A stretch of DNA of 64,000 bases, taken from Symbiodinium natans (taxonomy: Eukaryota; Sar; Dinophyceae; Suessiales; Symbiodiniaceae). Made by a program: the position numbers and the translations under genes. How positions within the stretch are numbered: the stretch's first letter is position 1; each line of letters begins with the position of its first letter. Below are positions 20,091 to 31,370 of this stretch, in pieces. The stretch lies in NCBI GenBank assembly GCA_905221605.1, contig CAJNDS010002632.1, forward strand, positions 1 to 64,000, written 5' to 3'. The notes under the pieces were generated by a model. It saw only the letters and a program-made list of their open reading frames with translations. It had not been told where the DNA came from and did no database searches.

Positions 20091-20790
20091 AGCACCGCGG
20101 GCCTTCAGCTGCTGCGGGCTTGGAGCTGTTCGGAGCCGAGGCACTGGGAGGTTCCTGGCTTTCCTCGGGCACAGCGCCCAATGTCTCGAAGGTCTTGAGG
20201 CCCTTCATGGCGGAGCTCCCTGCCGTAACCCTGAGCTTGCGCATGCCATCCTCCTCGGGCAGCATGCCGTGGCCGGCCCAAGCCCAGGGCCACTTCATCG
20301 TCTCCGCTGCATGATGCTTCGCAGCTGCATCCTGCAAGTGCGGAGGTTTGGGTTCGTGCGCCCTCTCCACCTGCACTGCGCCGCTGGGGTCCTTGTAATC
20401 ATTGAAGAGGGCATGGTGCGGGTTCTCGTGGAAGAAGTCGCGCAACTCGAAGAACTGCACCTTGCTGAGGCGCAGCACACACGCTTTCGCCACATTCCCC
20501 TCACGTCCTTCCCACGGCGCAGCTGCCAAGCCGAGGAAAGGGCTGGCTGGGCAGCAAGGCTTCGTGGGCAGCCACGTCTTGCCAGAGCTTTGAAATGCTA
20601 GGCATTTCTCAGCCCACTCTGGTAGTCGCGACTCAAACGACGCAGGCCTTGTGTGGTTGATACAGCACCTCTTGCTAGGAGGAACCGCGGCTCCTTCCTG
20701 CTTGACCGAGCACCCGTGCTTGGCCTCCTCCACATGCTCCCGCTTCAGGCCGGTCCTGGGCGCGAAGCGGGGTGGACTCGATAGGGTTTA
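20090..20790 (-). CDS. N-terminal part of the AP2 gene, different frame
   Basis: About 230 codons in the frame next to the AP2 array. It contains FFELRDFFHENPHHALFNDY and AMKGLKTFETLGAVPEE, and the latter repeats in the array as AMKGLETFEAFGTVPEE followed by AEGQVVTRSF. That shared linker proves both belong to one gene. At about 20085-20095 the frame slips by one base (AEGP, then the array frame). Possible causes are a sequencing error, a real frameshift or a small unrecognised intron. The open frame runs into a TTTAGGG tract at about 20790 with no convincing ATG, so the true 5' end is missing or spliced. Confidence 0.6.
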
Positions 20791-21179
20791 GGGTTTAGGG
20801 TTTCGGGTTTAGGGTTTAGGGTTTAGGGTTTGCAAAGCTGGATGGACTTATGCCGAAAGGTTTCGGGTTCAGGGTCCATAAATGCAGTCTCAAACTGCAC
20901 AAACACCACCACGTTCTGAAAGGTGTGTGTTCGGGCTTCTTTCCAAACTTGGGTTGCCCTGGGTTTAGGGTTGCAAGATTCAGAAACATGGTCCAGACAG
21001 CTATGTGTTCAAGCACGCCAAATGCTGAGCAGCGTCTGAGTTGTCCAAGCGTGGTCGCATTTCAGACTCAGCTCCTGTAGGGGTAGGGCAGAGTTTAGGG
21101 TGCACGACAAGTCGGGTTTTGGGGGTTTTGCTCTCCGTAGTTTGGGGTTTCGGGGCTCAGTGCAGTGGCCACTTCGGGT

Positions 21180-21285
21180 TTCGCATCTGCTTGGCCTGCT
21201 TGATCTCACGCTTCACTTCTTGCTTCACTTTGCTCTTGATCTCCTTCGCCACCTCCCCAGGACTCCGGGCATAATAAGGCTTCCA
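21180..21285 (-). CDS. Candidate exon, charged coiled helix
   Basis: Minus-strand frame KPYYARSPG then EVAKEIKSKVKQEVKREIKQ and AKQMRNP. Alternating Lys/Glu pattern fits a long amphipathic helix. The antisense frame is hydrophobic and is probably the shadow. Confidence 0.5.
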
Positions 21286-21664
21286 TTTGCGGTTCAGGGT
21301 TTAGGGTGCAGGGTCTAGGGATGTCCTAAACCCTAAACCCTAAACCCTAAACCCTAAACCCAAAACCCTAAACCCTAAACCCCATTCTTAGGCACAGATG
21401 AAGTCTATGGCATGCTAAAGCCCTCCTCACCATCACCGCACACTCCCCTTAGAACCAAGGAACAAGTATGACACATTCCTGGGGGGACGAGAGCATAGAG
21501 CTTTTGACCCTGAACCTTAAACACCTAAATCCTAAAAAGCAAGCCTGAACTCTAAACCTACTGCTGGCAGGGGACTGCCTTCTGGAAACCTTCAAAAACG
21601 TAGGTTTAACTTAAGAGCCTAGCCGCTTGTGACCCGAAACCGCAAGCACATGCTGGCTGATCTG

Positions 21665-21845
21665 CTGAGAGGCCCTAAACCCTGAACCCTGAACCCTGAA
21701 CCCTAAAGCCTAAACCCTAAACCCTGAACCCTAAACCCTAAACCCTAACCCTAAACCCTAAACCCGAAACCCGAAACCCTAAACCCTAAACCCTAAACCC
21801 TAAACCCTAAACCCTAAACCCTAAACCCTAAACCCTAAACCCTAA
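21665..21845 (-). repeat. CCCTAAA array with variants
   Basis: About 25 units; first half rich in CCCTGAA and CCCGAAA, second half nearly perfect. Confidence 0.95.
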
Positions 21846-21851
21846 CTTGTT

Positions 21852-21955
21852 GTAGTATACTCACTCACTCGCTCCTGGAGGAGATTGCGCCGGCGCTCGC
21901 GCTGTGGCTTGGCAAGCTTGACCGTGAGCAGCGTCACCTTAGGACTGCTCCACCC
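21852..21955 (-). CDS. Candidate exon, basic protein
   Basis: Minus-strand frame SSPKVTLLTVKLAKPQRERR then RNLLQERVSEYT. Basic and plausible. Donor-like GAGTGAGTGAG follows. Confidence 0.42.
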
Positions 21956-22439
21956 TTTGTTTAGGGTTAGGGTTTAGGGTTTTGGGTTTAGGGTTTAGGC
22001 TTTAGGGTTTAGGGTTGAAAGGGTGTGTCGGGTTCAGGGATTCGTGATTAGGGGCTTTCGGATATTTAGGGTTTAGGGCCTTAGGGTCGTAGGCGCTTGA
22101 GGGTTTTAGGGTACCACAGGGCCCTATATAAACTCCTAACCCTAAACCCTAAACCGTAAGCAGGAAGCTGCCAGGAACAACCGGAGCCTACGATTTAGGG
22201 TTTTGAGGTTTGGGGCCTTGAAAGTGGCCCAGGGGCCCTGGTGAGGTGTTTGGGGTCCAGGGCTTTGGGTTTAGGACTGTGGTGGGATAGGGGTTACGTA
22301 GGCTTCTGAAGCACCAAGGAAGCCTCGGGGTGGGCTTCAGGCATATCTTTCGACCATGCAAACCCTAAACCCTAAACCCTAAACCCTAAACCCTAAACCC
22401 TAAACCCCTAAACCCTAAACCCTCACACGGCAAGAACAA

Positions 22440-22620
22440 TTCACAAACTGCCAGCTTTTCCCTTCGATTGCACCTGCTTGTAGGGCTTATGCTGGGTTTT
22501 ATGAGGTTTATAGGCTTTGTATAGGCTTGGTGTAGGGTTTATATAGGATTTCTTGGGGTTCATATTAGGATTTATACAGAGTTTATATAGGGTTTATAAA
22601 GGATTTATAGGCTTTGATGC
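22440..22620. other. Degenerate TTTATAGGGTTT stretch
   Basis: T/G-rich sequence built of expanded units such as TTTATAGGATTTAT and TATATAGGGTTTA, probably decayed heptamers with TA insertions. An adjoining unique island (22620-22730) is open on both strands and no gene can be chosen. Confidence 0.6.
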
Positions 22621-23015
22621 AAAAGATGACCGAGTCGCATCGGACGGCGCCGTGGACGACATCTCTTGCAGCTGGGCAAAAATCCGGGCCGCTGAATGGC
22701 TGCGAGATTTGTCCATGCACTGTAAGCCCGAAACCCTAAACCCTAAACCCTAAACCCGAAACCCTAAACCCTAAACCCTAAAAACCCTACATGCACCTTA
22801 GCAATAATCGTCCGAGGGTTGTCATTGAAACTATGGGCTGCCCAGGGTACCTTTGCACGGGGTTCCTATGATAAGGGTTCTAGCGCTTTGGGGGTTTTGG
22901 GCTTAGGGCTAGGGTCTAGGCTTTAGGGTGTGGGGTTGTTGGGCTTACGGTTTGCACTTTTAGAGTTTGGGGTTTAGGGTGAGGGGTTTAGGGTTTAGGG
23001 CTTGGGGGTAAGATT

Positions 23016-23131
23016 TACCCTAAACCCTAAACCCTAAACCCTAAACCCTAAACCCTAAACCCTAAACCCTAAACCCTAAACCCTAAACCCTAAACCCTAA
23101 ACCCTAAACCCTAAACCCTAAACCCTAAACC
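23016..23131 (-). repeat. CCCTAAA array
   Basis: About 16 perfect units, followed by a short TA microsatellite at 23142-23165. Confidence 0.97.
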
Positions 23132-23179
23132 TCTCTTTCTATATATATATGTATATATATATATAAACCCTAATGGGTT

Positions 23180-23515
23180 TCGTGGGAAAAGGCACAAAAA
23201 CTCGTGGGCAAGGCACAAAACTTCGTGGGCAGGGCACAAAAATTCGTGGGCAAGGCACAAAAATTTGTGGGCAAGGCACGTTTCCGGGTTCTGGGCCCGT
23301 GGGCAAGGCTTAAAACCCCAAAATGTGCCTTGCCCACGAGTTTTTTTTGCCTTGCCCACGAATTTTTGTGGTCTTTGCCCACGAAATTTTGTGCCTTGCC
23401 CACGAAGTTTCGGGCACACAAATTGTAGCAAGGCACAAAAACTCGTGGGCAAGGCACCAAAATTCGCAAGACACCGAAATTCGTGGACAAAAATTCGTGG
23501 GCAAGGCACGTCCCC
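23180..23515. repeat. 21-bp minisatellite in inverted blocks
   Basis: Unit approximately CGTGGGCAAGGCACAAAAATT. Blocks in plus orientation (23185-23310 and 23425-23508) enclose a block in minus orientation (23325-23410, TTGCCCACGAATTTTTGTG). The arms can fold into a large cruciform. Open frames reading LAHEFLCLAHE or similar are products of the repeat and not genes. Confidence 0.93.
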
Positions 23516-23819
23516 CCCACCCGCGACTAGTCCCTACTACAACCGGAACCTCGGTACCACAACCAGAAGCCCTGTACTGCAACTGGGCCTGGATTTGTGC
23601 AAAGCCCGAAACCACCATATCACAACCAGCCAGCAAGCTTAAGTTTTGCATGGTTTGCAATCTGATGGTGCACCTTTAAGGAAACACATTCATTTTTAGA
23701 AACAATAAGTTGCAGTAGGTACCGTTCTTCGCCCGGATGCTACGATCTACTAAATTTTCATGATGAGCCAACTAAAAACTAACACTGAAGGGGTTCTATG
23801 TTCTTGAAGGTTTGACTTC

Positions 23820-24060
23820 AAGCAGTAGACCAAACGCTGTACTACCCCGAAAGCTTCAAACTTGTAAAACCCGACAGTTTATTACCCCAAAGGCTTCAAA
23901 CCGGCAAATCCCGAAAGTTTAACAGTAAAACCCAACAGTGTACTACCCCAAAGGCTTGAAACGTGTGCAAAACCCTAAAGTTTTAATACTCGGAATGCTT
24001 CGAACCTGTAATTCCTGAGTGTTGACTAACCTGAAAGCTTCAAACCTGTGATTCCCACAT
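23820..24060. repeat. Tandem repeat, unit about 40-45 bp
   Basis: Imperfect units containing TACCCCAAAGGCTTCAAAC and CCCGAAAGTTTAA recur about five times inside the TIR tract. Confidence 0.8.
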
Positions 24061-24089
24061 TTAATGCTTCAAGGGCTTTGTCAGCTCCG

Positions 24090-24215
24090 TAAAGCTTTTA
24101 CGGATGCCTTAAAAGATCTCGTAGAACCTGTATGGATGCCTCAAACGATCTCGTAGAACATGTAAGGACGCCCCAAAAACCTCCTAGGAATTGCACGGAT
24201 GCCCTAGAAGACCCT
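24090..24215. repeat. Tandem repeat, unit about 35 bp
   Basis: About three to four imperfect units with GGATGCCTCAAACGATCTCG and TAGAACCTGTA. Confidence 0.75.
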
Positions 24216-25195
24216 GCTAATCATTCGACAATGCTACACAAGGCTCTAGCAGACCCCATTATAATGTAAGCTTGCGCGCGATAATCATCATAATAGTATA
24301 ATGACAAGGGGGAAAAAGCCCAAGTTTCACCTTAAATTCGTGCGTCTCTTCGTTCCTTACAACTTAGTATGCAAAATCAATGAGCTTTTTACGACCGCTG
24401 TTAATGAGTCTTTCCTGGTTTTTTGGAACACGTTCATCACACCCTTGGATGCACAATCTAAATACACTCTTATAATAGCATAACTTAATGCATGACTTCG
24501 TGAATGATTCTCTTCGCTTTGTTGTTCATCCCTTATTCTCGTGTCCCGCGAAGAGAATTCACGTGCATCATCTGTTTCGTTCAATCGCTTGTTTAATTCG
24601 TGCAATAAAAGAAGAATAAAGAAGAAGAAGGAGAAAAGCAACAGCAAAACACGGCGAATACAATTTTAACACAAACTCTGCGCAGCACAGTGTAGCATGC
24701 TAAAGTGAAATCATTGCGCCATAGCTCACCTCGTGCTCGTCAGAGTCGACAATCAAGGGCTCCGACCTCGATATCCAAGCATCAAGCCAAGCACCCAGCA
24801 CAGCACAAAAGCTGAAACCTTCAGTCTATGACAGGCGCCCCACGCCCGGAGGCCAGAAAAAACATCCTGCCGAAACGTCCTCAGTTCACTGCAAGACCTA
24901 GTGCCGAAACAAAGTCAACACCAAAAGAGACTACGTAAGCAGAACAAGCCCAAGCCGCAGATTCAGCTCAACACGTAGCACGTCAAACCATTAGTTCAAA
25001 GTGACAATAAGAGCAATATGGCCCTGGCGTGTTGCCAAATTTCGTGTGATGAAGCCTGTCCATCTCCTGACGACAAACACTTGGCTCAGATGTTATTCTA
25101 ACAGTGTTGAGCAAAGCGACATGCACATTACAAGAAACAAACAACTAAGACAAGAACTCTTCGCGATAGGAAAAAGGCTGCGCGAGTGGAAATCA

Positions 25196-25677
25196 CCTGC
25201 GGAAAACACGCGCAATTGACCATTCCAACCGATCTCCCTCGTCCAAGAGCACAAAGCCTGGCGATTCGGCTGTCCACCGCGCACCTCTGCCAATGACAGA
25301 AGTGGAGCCAGCTGCTATATAAGTGGAATGCCATCCTGCTGTCTCCACCAAGTCTCCGACAAGGCCGCGCGTGCCGTAAGAGGCCGCTTCCACTGAATTG
25401 TAATCAACGTGAGCACACTTACTCAAAGCAGCTAATTGACGCAGCCTCCGGAACTGGTCTCGCGATCCCTGCCCGCAGCAAAGCATTACGTCACAAGAAG
25501 CAGTAAAGTCTGAACGACAGCATCGGACGGCCACAAAACTAGCCTTGGCGTGCATTGCGACGCATGAAGCGAGCCTCGCTGCAGCAACGCATGAACACTC
25601 ATCCACCACAAACGCTGCAGGTACAGGACCATCACGTGAGATAAATCTCTGATGTATTTCAACTCCAACACTGAAAA
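25196..25677 (-). CDS. Possible exon inside the TIR tract
   Basis: A 480-bp open minus-strand frame runs from a strong acceptor-like TTATTTTTCAG to CGCAG|GTGATT, a canonical-looking donor. It contains RDGPVPAAFVVDECSCVAAA and DLVETAGWHSTYIAAGSTSV. It has no ATG requirement as an internal exon. No match to a known transposase or polymerase was seen. If coding, it uses GT-AG signals, unlike the deaminase introns. Confidence 0.35.
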
Positions 25678-26769
25678 ATAAGCGCTAGACATCTGCACGA
25701 GTCCTCTCCGACGAAACCTGGGACCGTCACTGCCACACTGCCACACTGCAGTGCAGGATCAACCACATGAAGAGCAGGAGGCCGAGCAACAGAAAAAAGA
25801 CAGCAACCAAGGCAAGCGCGTGTGGCGCTCAAAACCAATCCTAATTCTGCATGGCACCGCAATCCAAAACGTTGACAAAGTTGTGTCCGAGCCAGTCGCT
25901 GGCGTCGTAGGAACTGCCTCCGTCAAAAGTAACAACAAGATCGGAGCTGCATCGCTACATCTGCGAACTGGCCAGAGCTGCAGACAAATGCCAACGCCTC
26001 CCGTCGTGTGATGACGGCTCCACCAACTTTTCTCAGAGTTTCCACGAACGCAAATGAATCTGCAACGAGCAATGCACACGAGCACAGTTGCCCGCGGAGG
26101 AGCCGTGACCTCTGATCAAGAGACACTCGCAATAAGCGACCCTTCCATGAATTTCCATGTTCTATTTACGACACGCATATACCAAAAACCAAGCTGTTTC
26201 CTCAGATGACTACACGCGGTCGTTTTCCCGGTCGCCTCCACCTAGAATGCTCAAGCAGTTCATGCGCTAAATATCTGTGACGCTCCAGCTCTTTCTTCCG
26301 GACATCACCTCCGACTACTTCAAACGCATCTGAGACCAGCACCGATCATACCGGCGAGGATTGAGCTTCTCCCGAACTTCCGGAAACTTAGAGCATGCAA
26401 AGTAGGAAAATAAACACGAGGCCATGTAAGAAACACGCGCGAGACAGCTGCAAGCTCACGCCACTTCTTCGCCACCTAACCAGCCAAGAAACACACCAAG
26501 CGCAAGTCAACAGGCACAGCAAGCGCACAGACAAGAAAGGCAGCCGGCAATCCACATCCGAGTGCCATGCATGGAACCCCAGACTCGGCTCGACTAAAGC
26601 TACGGAATACTGCTCACACAACCCTATACTAAACAAGGAAGAATGTTCCAGTTGCAATAGGGACCCTTTTTGTGCATGTAGCTGCTCAGTTTTTGTAGGG
26701 TCCAGTTTCTGGTTGCAGTATAGGGCTTCTGGTTGTGGTATCGCGGTTCCGGTTGTCGTAGGGACTCTT

Positions 26770-26865
26770 TCCCCCCCCACCCCCCACCCCCCTTACCCCC
26801 CCCCACCCCCCCCCCCCCCCCCCACCCCCCCACCCCCCCCCCCCACCCACCCCCCCCACCCCCCT
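26770..26865. repeat. C-rich run
   Basis: Almost pure C with occasional A or T over about 95 bp, adjoining the right TIR. Reading frames giving Pro-rich or Gly-rich proteins are artefacts. Confidence 0.95.
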
Positions 26866-27060
26866 TGTAATGCTCATCTTTGTGTGACGCCATGCGGATT
26901 TTTAAGAACGAATTGGTTCTGTAGCCGTAGTCTTCGTTGAAAAGAACTTTTGTATGAAGATACTTTATATGGTTTCTTAATGTTATGGGATTCTCTGGGT
27001 GGGTGGGTGTTATATCCAAGCCGTAAAGATAACACTACAATAAAATTGCTCGATCCGGAG
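26866..27060. other. Unassigned AT-rich stretch
   Basis: About 190 bp without heptamers or a convincing frame; nothing recognised. Confidence 0.5.
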
Positions 27061-27184
27061 CTGCTGAACCCTAAACCTTAAACCCTAAACCAATTAGGCC
27101 ACGCCGCTGGCATCGAGCTGGCGAAGGCCCCCCGAGGCAACGGCCACCTGCCCCAGATTGCGCCAGCAAAGGGCTCAGGAGTGT

Positions 27185-27293
27185 AGGGTTTAGGTTTAGG
27201 GTTTAGGGTTTAGGGTTTAGGGTTTAGGGTTTAGGGTTTAGGGTTTAGGGTTTAGGGTTTAGGGTTTAGGGTTTAGGGTTAGGGTTTAGGGTT
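27185..27293 (+). repeat. TTTAGGG array
   Basis: About 15 units. Confidence 0.96.
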
Positions 27294-28364
27294 TAGGAGC
27301 TTAGGCCTTAGGGCGTAGGATACCCCAACACCAGACCCTAAACCCTGAACCATCGCTCGAGGGGGCTGTGGACTCTTAAGGGTTTGAGGCTTTAGAGGGT
27401 CCAGCAGCTTTGGGCTACAGGCTTAGAGGTTTAGGGTTTCGGGTTAGGGTTTAGGGTTACGGGTTTAGGGTTTGGGTTTTTAGGGCCCAGGCGTTTCGGC
27501 TTTACCACTATAGCCTTTCGAAGGGTTCTCCCTGAACCCCAAGCGCGCCCTAAACCCCAAACACTTGGTTGTGGGCTCAACACTCAACTACCTAACTCTA
27601 CACCCTGACTTAAACGCTTTCAAGCTGCCCTAAACCCTAAACCATGAACCCTACACCCTAAACCCTAAACCCGAAACCCTAAACCCTGAAACCCTGAGTA
27701 GAAGATGCGAAAGAAGGGCTTAACTAGACTTCGCAGCGCAAGGTGCTTCTAGGGTTTAGGGCCTGGGGTCTAGGGAAACCTAGAAGTTTAGGGCTTAGGG
27801 CGTAGGGTCTGGGGTTAGTTTAGGTAGGCTTAGAGTTTGGGGTGTAGGGCTAAGGGCAATCTAAACGCGTACACCTCTATGAAATCGAAAAGCATTCAAG
27901 CCCGCAGTGTAACCCTGAGTCCTGAATCCCTAAAATCCCTAAGCCTGAAACCGCGTGGAGGGTAGCCTACACGGCGACCACATCAAGCATCGCTAAAGCT
28001 CAACGAGTTAAATATGAGCTATAAGAAGATAGTCACAAGGGTTTAGGGTTTAGGGTTTAGGGTTTAGGGTTTACAACGGCTAGACGCAGCCTGACGGCTG
28101 AAGTGTATTTGCCTGCTAAACAGGTTGGTCTCAGCTGGACCTGACCATTTCAGTCATTGCCGTTTAGAGTTTTAGGGTGTAGCCCCCACGCCCCCTCCCC
28201 ACCCCACCAAAACAAAAGAAAACGCACACGCGCGCACACACAGACACACAACCCTAAACTCCGTGATGATCTCAGCCTTCCAACCCCAAGTTCCCAAACT
28301 AGAGCTATAGGATGTTGGGCTTTAGCCCTTCACCCAGAACAAAAACCTGCAAGCTTCTAACCCT

Positions 28365-28472
28365 AAACCTAAACCCCAAACCCTAAACCCTAAACCCTAC
28401 ACCCCAAACCCTAAACCCTAAACCCTAAACGCCTAAACCCTAAAACCCTAAACCCTAAACGCCAAAACCCTA
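28365..28472 (-). repeat. CCCTAAA array, degenerate
   Basis: About 14 units with CCCCAAA, GCCTAAA and CCCTAAAA variants. Confidence 0.9.
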
Positions 28473-28707
28473 AACCTGGGCATGGGAGTTTTTTTTCCCG
28501 GGGCGTCTCGGGCTGCGACTGGTATCATGCGATAGCGACAGCCACGGAGAGACGACTCCGAACCCCTGCGCGCGTTTAGGGTGTAAGGCTTAGGGCTTAG
28601 GGCTTAGGGCTTAGGGCTTAGGGCTTAGGGCTTAGGGTTTAGGGTTTAGGGTTTAGGGTTGAAAGCCGCGGAACCCTCTACTCTAGTGCAATGTGTGTGT
28701 AGACTAC

Positions 28708-28838
28708 CGACATGGTGCCCTAATCTCAGAGACCACTGCCTTTGGCGCAGCACATGCAGAATGGAGAGAATGGGGGCGTAAGCCCAGGCAAGCTGGTGCA
28801 ACACTGGCCAGCACATGTGCTCTTGGACGACCTTCCAG
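28708..28838 (-). CDS. Candidate exon with hydrophobic segment
   Basis: Minus-strand frame VQEHMCWPVLHQLAWAYAPI then LSILHVLRQRQWSL. Hydrophobic and aromatic-rich; looks genuine but unassigned. Confidence 0.45.
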
Positions 28839-30587
28839 GGTTTAGGGTTTAGGGTGTTAAGGTTTAGGGTTTAGGGGTTTAGGGTTTAGGGCACCTTGCT
28901 CCAGCGACAACTGCGTCCGTCCCAAAGAATGGTGAAAGCACGGCTGCAGAAACCGTGAGGAATGGGTAATCCTAATACCGAAATGCAAAATGCCACCCCC
29001 CCCCCCCCAGAAAAAAGAACTACAAAAACAAACAAAACAACAACCCCGAACCTAAACCCTAAACCCTAAACCCCCTAAACCCTAAACCCGAAATAAACCC
29101 TAAACCCCAAACACTGACGCCAAACACTGGCGGCTTGCAACCGGTCACCCGGAGTCAGCTTGCACCGGCTAGGGCCCCCGAAGCCCTGAACCCTCAACCC
29201 CATAGCGGTTAAGGGTTTCGGGTTTAGGGCTTAGGGTTTAGGGTAGACTGCCCGAAACCCTAAGCCCTAAACCCTCAACCCAAAACCCTACAAGCCCTCA
29301 ACCCTAAACCCTAACTTCCACCTGCAATGACCGGCTTAGGCTTAAGGGCTTACAGGGCTTAGGGTTTCGGCTTAGTTTGAGATCACCATGAGTACCACGG
29401 AATTAACTTGGAGGGCTGTACTGCTGTGTTTAAAATTCCACGCTCAGCCCCCAGGGGCTTAGGGTTTAGGGTTTAGGGTCTCAAGCACGACCGGCCACTG
29501 CTGCCTAAGCTTGCCGATTCTAAATGCAAATGCCCTGGCTGCAGAACGCCGTCACTGTGGGTTTAGGGTTTAGGGTTTAGGGTTTAAACAGCAACTCTCC
29601 AGCCATGTGCGGGGCATTCCAATTCCCAGCTCCCACCACTTTGCGGCAGGAGAATTTCCACTTAGCCGATGGTCTGAAGCGTCCGTAGGCGTTGTGAGTT
29701 CGAGACACATCAAATCAATCAAGGTTTAGGGTTTAGAGTTTTAGGGTTTAGGGTTGTGAAGTGGAGGAAAGCGGAAGGGACAGCGAGGGAAAGCCCTGTG
29801 GTAAAGAGGCGCTTAATGTAGGGGTCGGAAAAATTACTGAATAGTATCCCCTCATGGTTTCTTTTTTAAGTATACTAGAATAACCCCATAAACCCCCAAA
29901 TTCTAATCATCAAGGCCCTATAGTAGGGGATTGGGGGGGGGTGTTGGGGTCCTGCCTTGGGGACTAAATGAACCCTAAAAGGGTTTATGGTTCATATACC
30001 TTCATAGGAATTATAGTACTCAGGGTATATGACCCCAATTTTAGGGTTCATTTCGTTCTTAAGGTGCGGGGGTGTTGGGGTCCTGGGTGTGTTGCGCTTT
30101 TGTCGGGCCCTAGCTCTCATGTTGAGGGTTTAAGGCAGAGGGCGCACGAAGCCACGCAACAGCACCCGAAACCCTAGCCCTAAACCCTAAACATCCCCGA
30201 GCATCCCTAAACCCTGAACCCTAAACGCTACCTTAACCCTAGCCTTAAACCCTAAACCCTTCGAGGCTTGCGGGCACCCTAAACCCTAATCCCTAAACCC
30301 TAAACCCTAAACCCTAAACCTCACAACGCTCGGAGCCTTCGAAATCGAGATGGTGGAGACTTCGCTCTAAATCCGAAAACCCTCAGGGCTTCGGCATAAC
30401 ACCCTCCTAACTCCTAGTCCTAGAGCTCCTACAAATCTCAGAGGGTCCATTTGTAGTGCTGTTCTGGAGCTAGGTACCCAACAACCATGCGAAATAGGGT
30501 TTAGGGATAGCTTGGGAATCCGCCACTATTTCGCCTTCGAGTTAGTTCCGTAGGGTTTAGGGTTTAGGGTGTAGGGTTTAGGGTTTT

Positions 30588-31012
30588 TCTCACATCTTTT
30601 TTCATTAATGTTTACCAAGGTGGAAATACTTCAGCAGCTCTAGGATTACATGACACATACTGTGTTGTGGCACATGCCCGTTTTGTTCCTTCTTTAGGAG
30701 ACAGAGTTTGAATCTTCTCTGGAAGAATGTTTAAAGGAGCAAAGATTGTTGGTACTAAGAAGTGATTGCTGTCATCCTCTAGTACACTTTCTCTGTTTCA
30801 TCTACGCTTAATACTTACTGGTATTCTTGTGATCAGTGCATTTCTTAGGACTTAAATGTTCGTGGCAAGAAGAATCCCAGCCTTTCCAGATTCTTCTGAT
30901 TCCTGGAGTTCCTTGTCATCTATTGAATCAGGAGTAACTTGCTGTTGATAACACTGCTTTATCGGTTGTTTAGAACCCCGAATTACTAGAAATGGCGATT
31001 TCCAACACTAGG
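30588..31012 (+). pseudogene. cox1: Nuclear copy of a mitochondrial cox1 fragment
   Basis: An AT-rich island unlike its surroundings. Frame 1 has ALGLHDTYCVVAHARFVPSL, matching the cytochrome c oxidase subunit 1 heme-ligand region (family LHDTYYVVAHFHYVLS), then about 170 bp further MFKGAKIVGT, and in another frame ARRIPAFPDSSDSWSSLSSI, matching the (N)VMPRRIPD-PD---WN--SSIGS segment typical of alveolate cox1. The order and spacing fit the C-terminal third of cox1. Frame changes and stops (for example just before ARRIPAFPD) show it is not translated as one protein. The real mitochondrial subunit acts in respiratory complex IV. Flanked on the left by heptamers. Dinoflagellate mitochondrial transcripts are edited, which could account for some substitutions but not the frame breaks. 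Confidence 0.82.
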
Positions 31013-31255
31013 GTACCGGATTGGGGTCCTTACTAAATGGGAATCCTACTACCTGGAGGGGGGGTTCTATTTGAGGGAAACCCTAAATAAACCACTCCTA
31101 AAGCTTAAGCCCTAAACCCTAAACCCTAAACCCTAAACCCTAAACCCTAACCCCAAATGGACCCTCTGGGAATGAGAAGCTGGCGACCCTGTGCTTCAAA
31201 GGCCGCAACATGCACAAATTAAAGCCAAACGAAGCCCTCCTGACAGAGTTGGAGG

Positions 31256-31370
31256 GTTTAGGGTTTAGGGTTTAGGGTTTAGGGTTTAGGGTTTAGGGTT
31301 TAGGGTTTAGGGTTTAGGGTTTAGGGTTTAGGGTTTAGGGTTTAGGGTTTAGGGCTAGGGTTTAGGGAAG
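31256..31370 (+). repeat. TTTAGGG array
   Basis: About 16 units. Confidence 0.96.

Larger units (their letters stand above)
23529..26766. mobile_element. 3.2-kb tract with 56-bp terminal inverted repeats
   Basis: The left end begins AGTCCCTACTACAACCGGAA and the reverse complement of the right end begins AGTCCCTACGACAACCGGAA; over 56 bp (23529-23584 versus 26711-26766) I count five mismatches. The interior is nearly free of heptamers, AT-richer at the left, and carries two tandem repeats. No target-site duplication is obvious and no transposase was recognised. Each arm is itself made of about 20-bp subunits (GTTG-GGTAT-G-GTTC-G), so an alternative is two oppositely oriented copies of a dispersed short repeat. 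Confidence 0.65.

Noticed and set aside
18933-20198. 421-codon plus-strand frame
   Set aside because: Antisense shadow of the AP2 array; Ser/Ala/Pro/Cys-rich and repeats only because the DNA repeats.
23111-23679. Overlapping frames of 110-130 codons on both strands
   Set aside because: Translation of the 21-bp minisatellite (LAHEFLC-like repeats); equal on both strands.
25751-26132. Coding frames of about 70-110 codons on both strands in the TIR tract
   Set aside because: Two minus and one plus frames overlap with no recognisable motif or consistent splice signals; not annotated separately.
26388-27019. Pro-rich and Gly-rich frames
   Set aside because: Created by the C-rich run; the non-repeat parts change frame with no conserved motif.
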